The notes beneath the pieces are model-generated. The model made no database searches and was not told the origin of the DNA. It saw nothing but the letters and a program-made list of their open reading frames with translations. A stretch of DNA of 64,000 nt from Byssochlamys sp. IMV 00236 (taxonomy: Eukaryota; Ascomycota; Eurotiomycetes; Eurotiales; Thermoascaceae), in assembly GCA_001931875.2 (NCBI GenBank), contig MSJH02000623.1, forward strand, positions 79,083 to 143,082, read 5' to 3'. Shown in pieces: positions 11,179-22,128 of this stretch (position 1 is its first letter; every line of letters starts with the position of its first letter). Position numbers and translations under genes: made by a program.

Positions 11179-13485
11179 ATGCCATTCCGGCGACCCATCT
11201 CGCCGCTCTCGCTCGAAACAGTCCCTACGCTGGAAGCAGAAGCCGGTGATCTTCTCGGGTCAGACGATGAGTTGGACGAGTCCGCGCGCGCGGCCAAACG
11301 GCGCAGAATCGAGCAGCTGGGAGAATCGTATCTGACGGGCCAGCCGTTGTTCATACTGTCGGCCTCCCTCAGAGGCCCGTTCGATGATGGCTGGAATAAT
11401 CCGTGGACGAAGACGAGGAAACAGGAAAAGAGCGCCAAAGAGACCCATCTTTTAGAAGAGACCGCGATTCCAGAGACAGATCCCAAAAGACGGAAGCTCC
11501 CAAATGCCCCAGGCTCAAAGGAGGGTAGACCCCGCAGTCATGGCCCTGCTGCCTATTCCAGTCCTCCTGTACCAGAGATAAATACCGGCCGCTTCACCAG
11601 GAGGGAAAACGGGAGAAGCGCACGTCACAGAAGGGGCGATCAAACTAGTCAAGCTCGACTACAATCAGAACCAACACCAAGCTGCGTACCTCGATCAAGC
11701 GAGCCAGCAGCCGGTATCGAGCTCACGAGCTTTGTGGAGGAACCGGTCTCCAAGTCGTGGCTGAAGAGAGATCGTAGGAGAATGGAAATCTCAGACATAC
11801 GCACACCTAATTCTCCTACCAGGTGCAGAGCCCGCAAACGTGATAGCTCCGACGTGATGGCCAGGACGAAGCCATCGGGGCCAAGCATGGAGGAAATCAC
11901 TCGTCTACGTCCTGCTATTTACACATGTTCCGGGGCTCTTCAACCCAACGAACCAAATGCTGCCTCGAAACTCGCCCGAAACGAATACTGGCAATCCCAG
12001 TCAGTTCAAAGCATTCGGCACCATTCGACGCCGGCTTTTGGAGGAGGGACCCAGAATTCATCCACGACGATTCAACAAGAGGGCACGGCAGAGCGAATCC
12101 CAGATACTTTCAAAAGACCACGGCTGTTTGAATATCGCGAAGAGGATAGTCCACCTGACTTGGACCGCATCGAATCACAAGCAGACGCTGCTCGAAAGGA
12201 TAGATCTGACAAGCACGGTAAACGACTATCTCTTCATGTTGTCCCGCCATCCTCCCATCTACCCGAATTCGAATATCGTCGACTCAAGAATAACAAACAT
12301 ATCAAGTGGTCGTCTTCAAGACTCGCATCACCAGCAGAGACCGGCAGTGAACGAGGGGACGACAGCGGTGCGTCCGCAGTGCAAGCTTCTTCGAACAATA
12401 ACACCTCATCTTCGAGACGGTCGTCCGTTCATTCAAATCGACAAAAGGATTCCAGTGAACCCCCGGTTCATTCCACTCTGAAGGACAGTGAAGGTAGCGC
12501 TGGCAACGAGCCAGGAGCCCGCTCCCCAGGCCTAGTCGCGATATCTGCGGTGACTACATCGACCAGCCGGAATGTTGAGGTCACGTCGACTGAAGGCATT
12601 CAATCGGCACAGGTGGTGCCAGGTATTGCTGGTTCCCGCGATCACCTTGTATCACTGCAATCAACCAATATTTCTGAACATAACACCGCCGAAGACGATC
12701 ATCATGCTGATCATCAACTTTCGACCCAAGCTGCGTTACTCCTCGCGCAGAGATCGTTCCAGGATGACCTTGCAACGCCGAAGACAGAGGTCGACGCAGA
12801 ACTTGCAAGTGGCTCCTCAAGCCCCCGGTCCCATGAAGAGGACGATTCGCGGGTCTCAGTCGGAATTACCCCCTTTAATCAGGTCACTACTCCTCTCAAA
12901 GACCATCGTGGAGAGGGCCCAGTGACGGCCCGGAGAGAAGAGTTTCATGCGATCAGCACCCAATACATGATCGATGCAATCACTCCTTTCACTTTCAGTT
13001 CTTCGACGAAGTCGTACGATCAATCTGGTTCCTCCAAACGGACCAAAACGAGTGCCCAATCCAAGAGGGCCAGCTTTGCGATGTCTCCTCCAGGTTCACC
13101 TAACTGCGCATCGCCGTCGTTGACAAGAGACTCTAGAGCGCAGAGTGGGCCTCCGACTGAAGAACCGAAAGCTGAATCTCCTCGCGAGACAGAAATGGAA
13201 CAAGGGACGTGCATTGGGCCCCGAAATAACCAGTCTGAGAGTCAGTCTACGGCCTTGCCCTTCACACTTTCCGGATCGACGCCTACTACGGCCCAACAGG
13301 ATGGACAAGGGCTGGTTATGGAAGTGGGCACATTTGACCTCAGCCAAGCTATTGAGGACGCAGGCAGCTGGCTCCAACAAAGCTGGGATGTGAATCGAGA
13401 TATCCAACAGTACAGCAGCAAGAGCGCCACGTCCGCTTCCAGTCAGGCACATAGAACGGCTGTGGGTATTGATACTGTCAGATAG
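11179..13485 (+). CDS. Conserved-looking hypothetical protein, 768 aa, mostly disordered
   Basis: A single uninterrupted frame runs from ATG 11179 to TAG 13483-13485. The N-terminus has an acidic patch (LLGSDDELDESAR) followed at once by AAKRRRIEQLG, a basic cluster that could be a nuclear localisation signal. A Trp-containing segment (DDGWNNPWTKTRK) follows at about residue 75. The middle is Ser/Arg/Glu-rich. Near the C-terminus are two ordered-looking stretches, TQYMIDAITPFTFSS and FDLSQAIEDAGSWLQQSW. These hydrophobic islands in a disordered background look like short binding motifs of a nuclear adaptor. I recognise no enzyme or domain family and assign no function. The coding call rests on length and on codon and amino-acid style; the other-frame ORFs inside it are shadows. 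Confidence 0.7.
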   Translation: MPFRRPISPLSLETVPTLEAEAGDLLGSDDELDESARAAKRRRIEQLGESYLTGQPLFILSASLRGPFDDGWNNPWTKTRKQEKSAKETHLLEETAIPETDPKRRKLPNAPGSKEGRPRSHGPAAYSSPPVPEINTGRFTRRENGRSARHRRGDQTSQARLQSEPTPSCVPRSSEPAAGIELTSFVEEPVSKSWLKRDRRRMEISDIRTPNSPTRCRARKRDSSDVMARTKPSGPSMEEITRLRPAIYTCSGALQPNEPNAASKLARNEYWQSQSVQSIRHHSTPAFGGGTQNSSTTIQQEGTAERIPDTFKRPRLFEYREEDSPPDLDRIESQADAARKDRSDKHGKRLSLHVVPPSSHLPEFEYRRLKNNKHIKWSSSRLASPAETGSERGDDSGASAVQASSNNNTSSSRRSSVHSNRQKDSSEPPVHSTLKDSEGSAGNEPGARSPGLVAISAVTTSTSRNVEVTSTEGIQSAQVVPGIAGSRDHLVSLQSTNISEHNTAEDDHHADHQLSTQAALLLAQRSFQDDLATPKTEVDAELASGSSSPRSHEEDDSRVSVGITPFNQVTTPLKDHRGEGPVTARREEFHAISTQYMIDAITPFTFSSSTKSYDQSGSSKRTKTSAQSKRASFAMSPPGSPNCASPSLTRDSRAQSGPPTEEPKAESPRETEMEQGTCIGPRNNQSESQSTALPFTLSGSTPTTAQQDGQGLVMEVGTFDLSQAIEDAGSWLQQSWDVNRDIQQYSSKSATSASSQAHRTAVGIDTVR

Positions 13486-13990
13486 AGCTGTTGGCTTTCA
13501 GGATTATTTCACTTAAGGCGAACGCCGGTCTTGGGAGGAGGATTTGGATTATGGAGTCGTCAGTTGGAGTACCTGAGGGGTGCCTGAGGAGTAGCTTATC
13601 TCTCATTTACTATTTTCATAAGCATAGGCGTTGTATATAATTGGATGCATACATAGAGGAGTTAGCGATGTAAATAGGTCTCCATATCTACATTGAGCGG
13701 TTTATGTTTTTCTTCAATGTTAGGTTAAAATCAAAACATAATGCCCTGTCCCTATATATTATTGCTTTTTGAGATAGTCCGATTAAAAGAGATCCTTGAA
13801 TATCTAATACAATTAATCCCGATGTTGTGCTACTTTCATCTGGTACTCTAGACTACCATAGTTAGTGGCAGCCATAGTGGATCCAATGAGCGGCCGCTAA
13901 GTAGTGAGTCGCCTGGAGCTCCGCGCGTGCCAACATCATCTCCGCGCATACCCATTATCGTCGCCTCATGGGCACGATTCGAAGAAGCAA
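13486..13990. other. Intergenic, 3' UTR then promoter of vps11
   Basis: This 505-bp AT-rich spacer lies between two genes in the same direction. A NotI-type GCGGCCGC sits near 13890. No gene or RNA is seen. Confidence 0.55.
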
Positions 13991-16900
13991 ATGGCTCTGA
14001 CTTCGGTGAGGGAAAATCCAGCCTATACCCACAAATCCGCAGGAATATATTTCACTGACTCCGACTACCTCGAAATATGTAGTGGAAAACGTTTAATTTC
14101 TTCGAAGTCTCGCAGGTGAAGCTGCCCGAGGAGAGCTCCTCGGTCTTCGACGTACGTATCGCCGTCTCTACCCTCTCACCTGTTTCTATACGCGGGCTTT
14201 GTTTTTTTTCCCCCCTTGGCTAATGCATGGTGTGGTGGTTGCGATAGAATGATGTTTCTTCCATATGTACCGGCTCCGCGAACCTGTTCCTAGGCACCAC
14301 TAATGGTATCGTCCATATCGTCTCGTCGGCGTTCAAGCTAGTGCGATCATTCAAGGCGCATGATGCGGGTTCTATTACGCATATGAAACAGGTCGAAGGG
14401 ACGTCGTTATTGGTGACTATAGCGGAGGATCTGCTGAATGAGCCCGTGTTGAAGGTGTGGGCGTTGGATAAGTCGGAGAAGAAGACTGGGGCGCCGCGGT
14501 GTCTTTCGTCGCTGTCGGTGCAGAATCAGAGGAGGCAGTTTCCGGTATGTGATGGGATCGATCGTTTTGGGGGGTGTTGATTGAGGTATTGATCTGAGCT
14601 AATTGGTCTTGGTAAAAGGTTTCGGCGTTTACTGCCTTACCCGACTTATCTCAGCTGGCGGTTGGTTTCGCGAATGGAGCGGTGACGGTTATCAGAGGGG
14701 ATCTGATCAATGATCGCGGGGCCAGACAAAGGATAGTTTTCGAGTCAGAGGAGCCGATTACTGGATTAGAGGTGCAGGTTGGAGGGATCACGAATCTTTA
14801 CATTGCGACGACCAGTCGTATCCTCACGCTTGTGATCGCGGGTAGAGGCCAGGGACAGCCTGCGCGGGTGCTCGAAGATGCGGGTTGTGGGCTGGGTTGC
14901 ATGACGCTGGACAAGCAGACTGGAGACGTCCTCATTGCACGAGAGGATGCCATATACACTTATGATGCTCGGGGGAGGGGTCCAAGTTATGCTTTCGAGA
15001 GCCCCAAAACCTCAATCGACACGTTCAGTGATTATGTGGTCCTGGTCTGTCCGCCGAAGACGACAAAGTCGGATCCTTTGCGGAGACTCGGTCAGATGGA
15101 TGACCTTTTGAGTACATCGACGTTCACGCTGCTGGATACTGATCTTAAGTTCATTGCTCATACGGAATCGCTGGCGTCGAGGCCGAAGAGCATTTTCATG
15201 GAATGGGGGGATCTTTTCCTTCTCACGACGGACGGAAAGGTGAGCATCCGGCACCGAACGTGCGTTAAGCAAGCTGTCTAAAGAATAATTCAGGTCTACC
15301 GCTACCATGAAAAGTCTCTACAGCAGAAGCTAGAGATTCTCTATCAGCGCAACCTTTACATTCTGGCAATCAACCTGGCGCAGAAGGCTGGTGTTGACGT
15401 TTACCAGCAGAACGTCATCTTCCGGAAATATGGTGATTACCTTTATCAGAAAGGGGACTACGATACGGCAATGCAGCAGTATCTCAGGGCGATCGATAAC
15501 ACGGAACCTTCTCAAGTCATTAGAAAGGTCGGTTCAGTTTATTTATCTCGTCAAATCGTGTTAGGTATATTCAGTGGCTGATAAAGACGCAGTTCCTGGA
15601 TACGCAGCGGATACATAACTTGATCGAGTATTTGGAGGAGCTTCACGAGCATGATCGTGCGACGGCAGATCATACCACGCTGCTCCTGAATTGTTATGCC
15701 AAGCTAAAGGACACAGGCAAGCTGGACTCCTTTATAAAAGCTCCTGGCGAGCTTAAGTTCGATCTCGAGACAGCCATAGCTATGTGTCGACAAGGCGGGT
15801 ATTTCGAGCAGGCAGCGTATTTGGCTACGAAGCACGGAGAGAATGAGATGGTCGTCGACATTCTCATTGAAGACTCGAAGAAGTATGCGGAAGCAGTTGA
15901 ATTCATCTGGCGACTGGAGCCCGAGGAGGTGCGTATTACCGCGGATGTTCATCTTATCTTTAGAAGCTCAAACCTGACTTGTTCTAGGCCTATCCTAATC
16001 TCATTAAATACGCGCGGGTGCTGCTATCGCACTGCCCGCAGGAGACGACGCAGTTGTTCATAGACTACTACACGGGCAATTACCGACCGAAGAAGGAGAT
16101 TGAGGCTCCCGCAAAACCAGAGGAGCAACCTGGCAGCGCAGTTTCAAACCTGGCCGCTTTAATACCTCTCCCTTACATGAGCGTCGGTGGTGGTCACAAG
16201 TCTCAACCTAGCGAACCTGAGGTTTCCACAGAAGATAAGATTGCTGAGACGCCAGTTGAATATGACATTCCCAAGCCTAGGACGGCGTTTTCCTCGTTCG
16301 TGGACCACCCACAGGAGTTTATTAGATTCCTGGAAGCGCTTATCCAGCAAGAAGACCTGAAGAAAGAGGATAAAATCGATCTATACACCACTCTTTTTGA
16401 AATGTATCTTGACACGGCGAACGGAAAGAAGGATAATACGGAGAAACAGGAATGGCAGGACAGAGCCAAGAAGTTGATTGAGGGCAAAGACGTAAGGACA
16501 ATGAAAACCATCACAGGGTGCATGGCTAATCCCGTCGACAGATACCTATCTCAACCTCAAACGTCCTGCTTCTTTCGGATTTGGCTGACTTCCGCGAGGG
16601 CACAACTCTGGTGCGCGAACAAGAGGGTCTTCGAGCGGATATCTTTCGGTCCTACACCGCTGCGAAGGATACGCAAGGCGTGATCAGAGCTTTGAGGAAG
16701 TATGGCCCCCAGGAGCCACAGTTATATATCGATGCGTTGGCGTACTTTGCCTCTAGCCCGAAGATACTGGAGGAAGCAGGCGACGAACTAGATGTCGTTC
16801 TCAGAAAGATCGACGAGGATGGCCTTATGGCGCCACTCCAGGTTATTCAGTCTCTCAGTAATAATGCTGTCGTCACAATGGGTATGGTAAAGAGGTATCT

Positions 16901-17377
16901 TAGCAGTAATATCGAGCGGGAGCGGAAGGAGATCACAACGGTGAGTTTGACACTTTTTACCATCCACCTTCTTCTGTCCTTTACCACTGACTCTCGATGC
17001 AGAATCGCCGCCTCATATCCAGCTACAATGCTGAAACCGAGAGCCGAAAGAAGGAGATCGAGGAGCTGGGCAACAAGCCCGTCATCTTCCAATCCCGTCG
17101 CTGCATGTATTGTCGTGACCCACTAGACCTCCCAACCGTCCATTTCCTCTGCAAGCACTCATTCCACCAGCGATGTCTCGACAAACCCGACGAGAACCCA
17201 GAGTGTCCAGTCTGCGCGCCACAAAATGCCACGATCAAGGAGATCCGCAAGAGACAAGTAGACTGGGCAGACCAGCACGATCTCTTCGCTGGGGAACTTC
17301 AGCGCAGTCGAGATCGGTTCGGTCTCATCAGCGAGTTCTTTGGAAGAGGAGTCATGCGACCGCAGAGTACGGAGTGA
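13991..17377 (+). CDS. vps11: Vps11, core RING subunit of the HOPS/CORVET vacuolar tethering complexes
   Basis: Nine exons join in frame to 949 residues: 13991-14005, 14083-14151, 14248-14544, 14619-15239, 15294-15527, 15593-15928, 15988-16491, 16542-16940, 17003-17377. All eight introns are GT..AG, 50-96 bp. The first exon encodes only MALTS and the second continues WKTFNFFEV. An N-terminal beta-propeller region (about 1-330) is followed by an alpha-solenoid containing the segment IPISTSNVLLLSDLADF. The C-terminus has a RING-H2 finger beginning CMYC, with ligands continuing through FLCKHSFHQRC to CPVC. Vps11 is the shared scaffold of HOPS and CORVET, which tether endosomes and vacuoles before SNARE fusion. 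Length (about 950) and domain order match the family. Naive ORF calling splits the gene into at least seven pieces. I am confident of identity and of most splice sites. Confidence 0.95.
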
Positions 17378-17822
17378 AATGAAGTTAAAGAGGGGAAGAA
17401 GATTTCTGTTTAATGATGCGTTGAACATCTTGATACCTCTTTGTAGACTATATATGCATATTAGCAATATATCTATGATCTGTCCACAATACACTGTTGA
17501 AATGTCAAATCATCCAAGTGGAAGAATAGAAATGACTCATTCAAGCTCAATATACCCTACGGTCGCGTGGAGAAGTCCCCAGTATTATCATCAGTGACGC
17601 GACGCGCGCAGAATAACTTCACCCAGTCAGTACCAGCACCACCAGAAACAGCCCCTCATATAACCCAGACCCTCCTAAAAAATCCTCACATAAATACTCC
17701 ATAAAAGGAAAAAGATACCAAAACCCTGCTAATACCCAGGGGGAAAAAATATAAAAAAAAGAAAGTGACCTGATACCGCGGGTTTACCTGGATGACCCCC
17801 TCCCATCATCAACCCGATAAAC

Positions 17823-17899
17823 CGCCCAGGCCGGGACTCGAACCTCGGCGCTCATGTATGGCGTATGTCCACAGGACCGCTGCGCTATGAAACCCGGGT
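17823..17899 (-). tRNA. tRNA-like sequence, probable tRNA pseudogene
   Basis: On the minus strand ACCCGGG (17899-17893) can pair, with one mismatch and one G-T, to CCTGGGC (17830-17824). Between them are a D-arm-like ATAGCGCAGCGGT and a T-loop-like GGTTCGAGTCC, spaced as in a tRNA. The T stem pairs well only if one A is bulged. No canonical anticodon arm with U33 forms: the best hairpin (TGTGG/CCATA) has C before an ATA triplet and leaves too long a variable loop. It therefore looks like a decayed or atypical tRNA rather than a working one, and I assign no amino acid. Confidence 0.35.
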
Positions 17900-18031
17900 C
17901 TCGGTCAAAGGGACCTTCTTACAGTGAATTATATACGTTGTGTTGTTGTGCTGGAGTAGAGGGCGGTAAGAGGTAGTATGGGGTGGATGTTATTTTGTAT
18001 GTAGATCTGGGGGTGGATCTTATCTTATCGG

Positions 18032-18039
18032 TCACGTGA
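18032..18039. promoter_or_regulatory. TCACGTGA palindrome upstream of the AT-hook gene
   Basis: A perfect 8-bp palindrome with a CACGTG core lies about 160 bp upstream of the preferred start. CACGTG is the binding core of fungal basic helix-loop-helix factors of the Cbf1 type; occupancy here is inference. Confidence 0.4.
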
Positions 18040-18190
18040 TGGCGCGTTTTGTGGGTTGGGCCGCGTTTGGGCTTGGCGCGTGGACGGCGCGCGGAAGGGA
18101 AGGGATTTGGTCTAGATTCTAGATCCCCCTCTTCTAGTAATTGGAAAGTGGATGGCTGTGTACCGAGAGAGGTGGGATTCTATCATCGAT

Positions 18191-20445
18191 ATGCCTCCAG
18201 GAAGGGTGATTCAGGATTCGGATGATGAAGATGATGCTCTCTCTGATGTCGCGACGTCGATTGATCCGTTACAGGAGCAGGAGCAGGAGCAGCATGATGA
18301 TGACTATGGCAATGCCGAGGGTCAGGCGGAGGAGCATGAAGAGCGACCTTCCGAGAAAGAGGTAGAATATACTACAGAGCGTGCTATTACTGGATCGCAG
18401 ATCGGTGTCAATTTTGATGATTTTCTACAATCTCAGCCTCAGACGACGGCTGGTCTTTCATCTTCCCAGCAGAGGAGGGAGGAAAGATGGATTCCGACAG
18501 AGAGTGGTAATGAGTCTGTTGGTGAGTATATGCGTGTGTTGTTTTCAGTGGTGGGATTTCATCAGCTAGGGATTTTACTGAGATGTTTCCTGTCTGTCTA
18601 GGTGCTACGATGAGCGAAATCGGTCGCGCTCAGAGGCTGCTAGTTGATGATGTTAGTCCTGTCGATTATCCACTGCTTCCCTCGATGGACCAGTCGGCGG
18701 ATCCACTGCTGTGTACATATCAGTCTTCTGATGGAGCTGGCGGGGTGAAACGTCCACAGTCTGTGGTTGATGCCGTGAGTGGAGAAGATCAGGATACGGG
18801 ATACTGGTCAGAGCAACAAGCGAAGAGATGCAAGATCTCGGAAAACGGAAATGGTGAAGATGAGGTCGTTGAGTTGCCTCAAAACGGCAACGAGCATCAG
18901 CTGCAGGACCTTCTGCAGCAATCAGCAGCTATGGATGAGCGGTCCCACGGCAACCCTGGGCCGGACGATCCAGAGAAGACGGCCAGCATAAACGACAACG
19001 AGGCGTCTGTTACAGCCTCATACAACTACTTCGACTCGTCATTGAAGCTGAGAGAGTATACGGAAGTTAGCACTGTGCCTATTGCTAGTGAGGAACGTGA
19101 TGAGCTAGTGGAGACCATTCGTCGAACGCCTGGCCGATCGAAGTCGATGCAGATGGCTCCCGTGGACTCGCCTCATGACACAGAACCCTTTTCCTCATTG
19201 ATATCTCCACATGTAAAGCGGGCAAAAAGTGACATGCCAGTGAAAGGTGTACCCCCGAAAGCGTCGATAGACACGCCAGACGAACTGTCTCTCCCCGTTA
19301 CGGTGGAAGCCCCATTGGCTCAAAAGAAGAAACGAGGAAGGAAGAAGAAGCAGCTGGCAGAGGATGGCACTGATGGGGAGCCAGACGAGCTTAACGCCGA
19401 CCCCACGCATGGAATCCCTGACGAACCGAAGAAACGCGGACGCGGCAGGCCTAGGAAAGTACAAGTCGAAGGCGTGCAATCACCTAAACCGCAATTCGAC
19501 GAAGATCTTGTCATGGCTGTTGCACATGAGACCATTGCAGACCCGGATCAACCTAGCAAGTTCGAGGAAGACTCTAGGTTCGTTATGCACAATGAAAACC
19601 CAGAGTATGACACCTTTGATCCCGCAAAAGCAGACGTAGGACTGCCACAAGAACAATACATACCTCGACCAAGTCGTTCACGAGCTCAACCAATTGAAAA
19701 TTATGAATCTCCCGATTCGATACCGGGACTATCCATAGAGAAGACCAAGAAGAGGAAGATCAAGCGGGGCAAAACTACTTCGATCATGATCAAGAAGTCC
19801 TACGAGTCAGACGTCGAAAACGACGTGATATGGATTGACGAGAAGCCTGTGAAGGAGCCCTTCAAAGCCAAGGACGAGACAGTAGCAGCAGTAGCAAAAA
19901 GGCCTGATACCGTTGCTAACGACTTCGCGGAAGACAATCAGTGCGACATCAAGGACATAAATCCCATGGACGCAATCGAAGATCCAACTAAACAAGAAGC
20001 CATCGACCCAGCTCGTTCCGATGAACCTCCTGGTCCGAAGAAGCGCGGACGCAAGAGAAAGAAGACCGCAGAACTCGTGATCGCAGATCCTCCAGCTCAA
20101 CAAGATATCTCTGAAGACGCAGAGACAAACGAAAACACTACTCCTCAAAACAATCGAAACAATGTTATCCCCCCAATCACCACCGAGGAGAGACAATCAA
20201 CCACTCACGAGGATACAATCCAAAAACCAGCCGAACCTCACGACATCACACCAGAACCCGATATTCCAACTCCCAAAACGCCAACCGCAAAGCCCCACGA
20301 TCCGACCGCCTGTACGTCACAGAACACGAAGACGAAAGGCCCCGATAAACATAGCCCGATCACTTCAACAAGCAAGGTCCCATACCGCGTAGGTCTGAGT
20401 CGTAGAGCGCGAATCGCACCACTGTTGAAAATAGTGAGGAAGTGA
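18191..20445 (+). CDS. AT-hook DNA-binding protein of unknown function
   Basis: Exons 18191-18521 and 18602-20445 (intron 80 bp, GTGAGT..TAG) give 724 residues. I prefer the ATG at 18191 (MPPGRVIQDSDDEDD), which has a G at -3; an in-frame ATG at 18152 would add 13 residues. The N-terminus is very acidic. Three basic AT-hook-like motifs occur in the second half: KKRGRKKKQ, KKRGRGRPRKVQ (the textbook RGRP core) and KKRGRKRKK. AT-hooks bind the minor groove of AT-rich DNA, so a chromatin role is likely. The last 25 residues contain a basic block, VPYRVGLSRRARIAPLLKIV, that differs from the disordered body and looks selectively kept. No enzymatic domain is seen. The DNA-binding call is reasonably secure; the cellular role is unknown. 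Confidence 0.75.
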
Positions 20446-20768
20446 TGGGCATGAATGCGCGTACTGAAACCGCCTACTGCGAAATGGGAGACGAGATCGC
20501 CTTATGTGCTTCTTCTTCTTCTTCTCTGCCTGTTCTTTTTAATCCCTAGTGCCATATTATGGCTTTATGATTTCTGATACTCGAGATATGATACATGTAC
20601 ATGCATATATACCCAGGGAGCACAAATGATGTCTGGTTGTTCACAGACATGGTCGAGAGGATATCTATGTATTATTGATTCTATAAATAATAGTATTATA
20701 GTAACTATTACAGACTAGCTGGCCATTGTAGTGAACTTCGGATATGAATGTCCAGCTAGCTTCTACGC

Positions 20769-20803
20769 GTATACTATAAGTATACTATAAGTATACTATA
20801 AGT
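20769..20803. repeat. Tandem repeat, 11-bp unit GTATACTATAA, about 3 copies
   Basis: Three exact head-to-tail copies (20769-20779, 20780-20790, 20791-20801) plus the start of a fourth. They lie between the converging AT-hook and chitin deacetylase genes. Each unit contains the palindrome GTATAC. Confidence 0.85.
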
Positions 20804-20967
20804 GGCGACCAGAAATATATGAATGGTATTAGCAGCCCAGTCACTTCTTATTTACAAGTTTTCTGCGGTAAACGAGCAAAGGAGCGACCCGAAAAATATC
20901 ATTCCACCAAGGGAAACGTGAACCGCTTCCGTGTAAACATTTCGAGGCGTATTCAGTCTTGTCAGCT

Positions 20968-22128
20968 TCATTGCCGTAACATCGACCTTGTAGCAGCCTT
21001 AGTAACGTTCATATTCTGGTTCCATGAATCGAGTAAAACTGCGTCGTGATCCCAACGATACCAGTTATCTCGAGGATCGCCCAGGCATTCTCCTACGGTA
21101 ACTGCACGGTAGCCATCCTGACGCGCCTTCTCCAGTATGTAGGCCGTCAGGTTATAGACAGTTTGTTCATGCACATCGTGGGAAATGACCAAAAACGGCT
21201 TATCAGGTCTATCCCGCCGAGCCATGGCTTGATCGAACGCATCTTTGGAGCGCTGGATAAGGTCGGGGCTATCATTGTTGTAGTCGTTGGTATCCAGATC
21301 GAAATATATGATATGATAACCGAGCTCCTCGACAGCATCCTGACACCCAGACTCAAGACTGCAGCTGGAATAAGGAGGACGCATATATGTTGGAAAACCG
21401 CCCATGATATTACGCAAGGCTGCCTCGTTCTTGAGGATCTGATCCTGACGTACTGACGGAGTAACCTTGCTGAGATCCTGATGAGACCACGAATGGCTAC
21501 CGATCTGGTGTCCGCTCCAATGCATACGTTGGATTAGCTTGCCCCAAGGCAGGTTGAAATCGTCAATCTGGCCTTTACCAGAGTTGACCCCTGTGACAAA
21601 GAACGTTGCTTTCGCGTCGTACGAATCTAAGAGATCGAGAAGATCGTTGGTGTAGCGGTTGGGCCCGTCATCGAATGTCAGTGCGAGTGTCTTTGGGACT
21701 GTGCATGAGTAGATAGCACGACGCCCATATGCCACATTTCCAACATGAGGTCTAGGAAGGTCTGTAGTCGGCCGCCCCTGGGGAGTTCTATTGGCGTCGC
21801 AGCCGTTGCTGTAGTCTAACTGGCAATCAGGGGACCGGCAATGATTGATTGTAGCGCCGCACCATCCTGAATGACATATGAGTTGGGCTTCAATCGACAA
21901 CTGACACGACGTAGACTAACCTGAGGGTGAACAACATAAGTTATCTGCACAAACGCCCACCCCGGGACCGCATCTAGTGTCAAAATGAGATCCAGCAAGT
22001 CCTGATAGAGGAAGGTTTCGCTGAACGAGGTTCTGGGACTCTCCAGAGCCAAGGTTATCGATGCTGTGTCCATAAGCTGTCATAATCCCAAGCCAAGTGC
22101 TGAATAGCCTGTGAGTGGGTGTTTTCAT
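20968..22128 (-). CDS. Secreted chitin deacetylase (CE4/NodB) with an N-terminal chitin-binding CBM18 module
   Basis: Exons 22128-21921 and 21866-20968 join across a 54-bp intron (21867-21920, GTTAGT..TTCAG) to 368 residues. The N-terminus (KTPTHRLFSTWLGIMTAYGHS) is a likely signal peptide. The CBM18 cysteines follow (RCGPGVGVCADNLCCSPSG, then WCGATINHC..DC). The NodB deacetylase domain carries the CE4 motifs: TFDDGP (residues 133-138, catalytic Asp and metal Asp), HQIGSHSWSH (metal histidines), RPPYSSC, DLDTNDY and ISHDVH. Such enzymes remove acetyl groups from N-acetylglucosamine units in chitin, acting in wall remodelling or outside the cell. Splicing matters: unspliced, the frame meets an in-frame TAG at 21916-21918 inside the CBM18 module. 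Identity of family is firm; native substrate is inferred. Confidence 0.92.

Noticed and set aside
11957..12925. Two plus-strand frames overlapping the 768-residue gene in another phase
   Set aside because: Both lie within the longer frame, show no domain and have a composition expected of a shifted frame.
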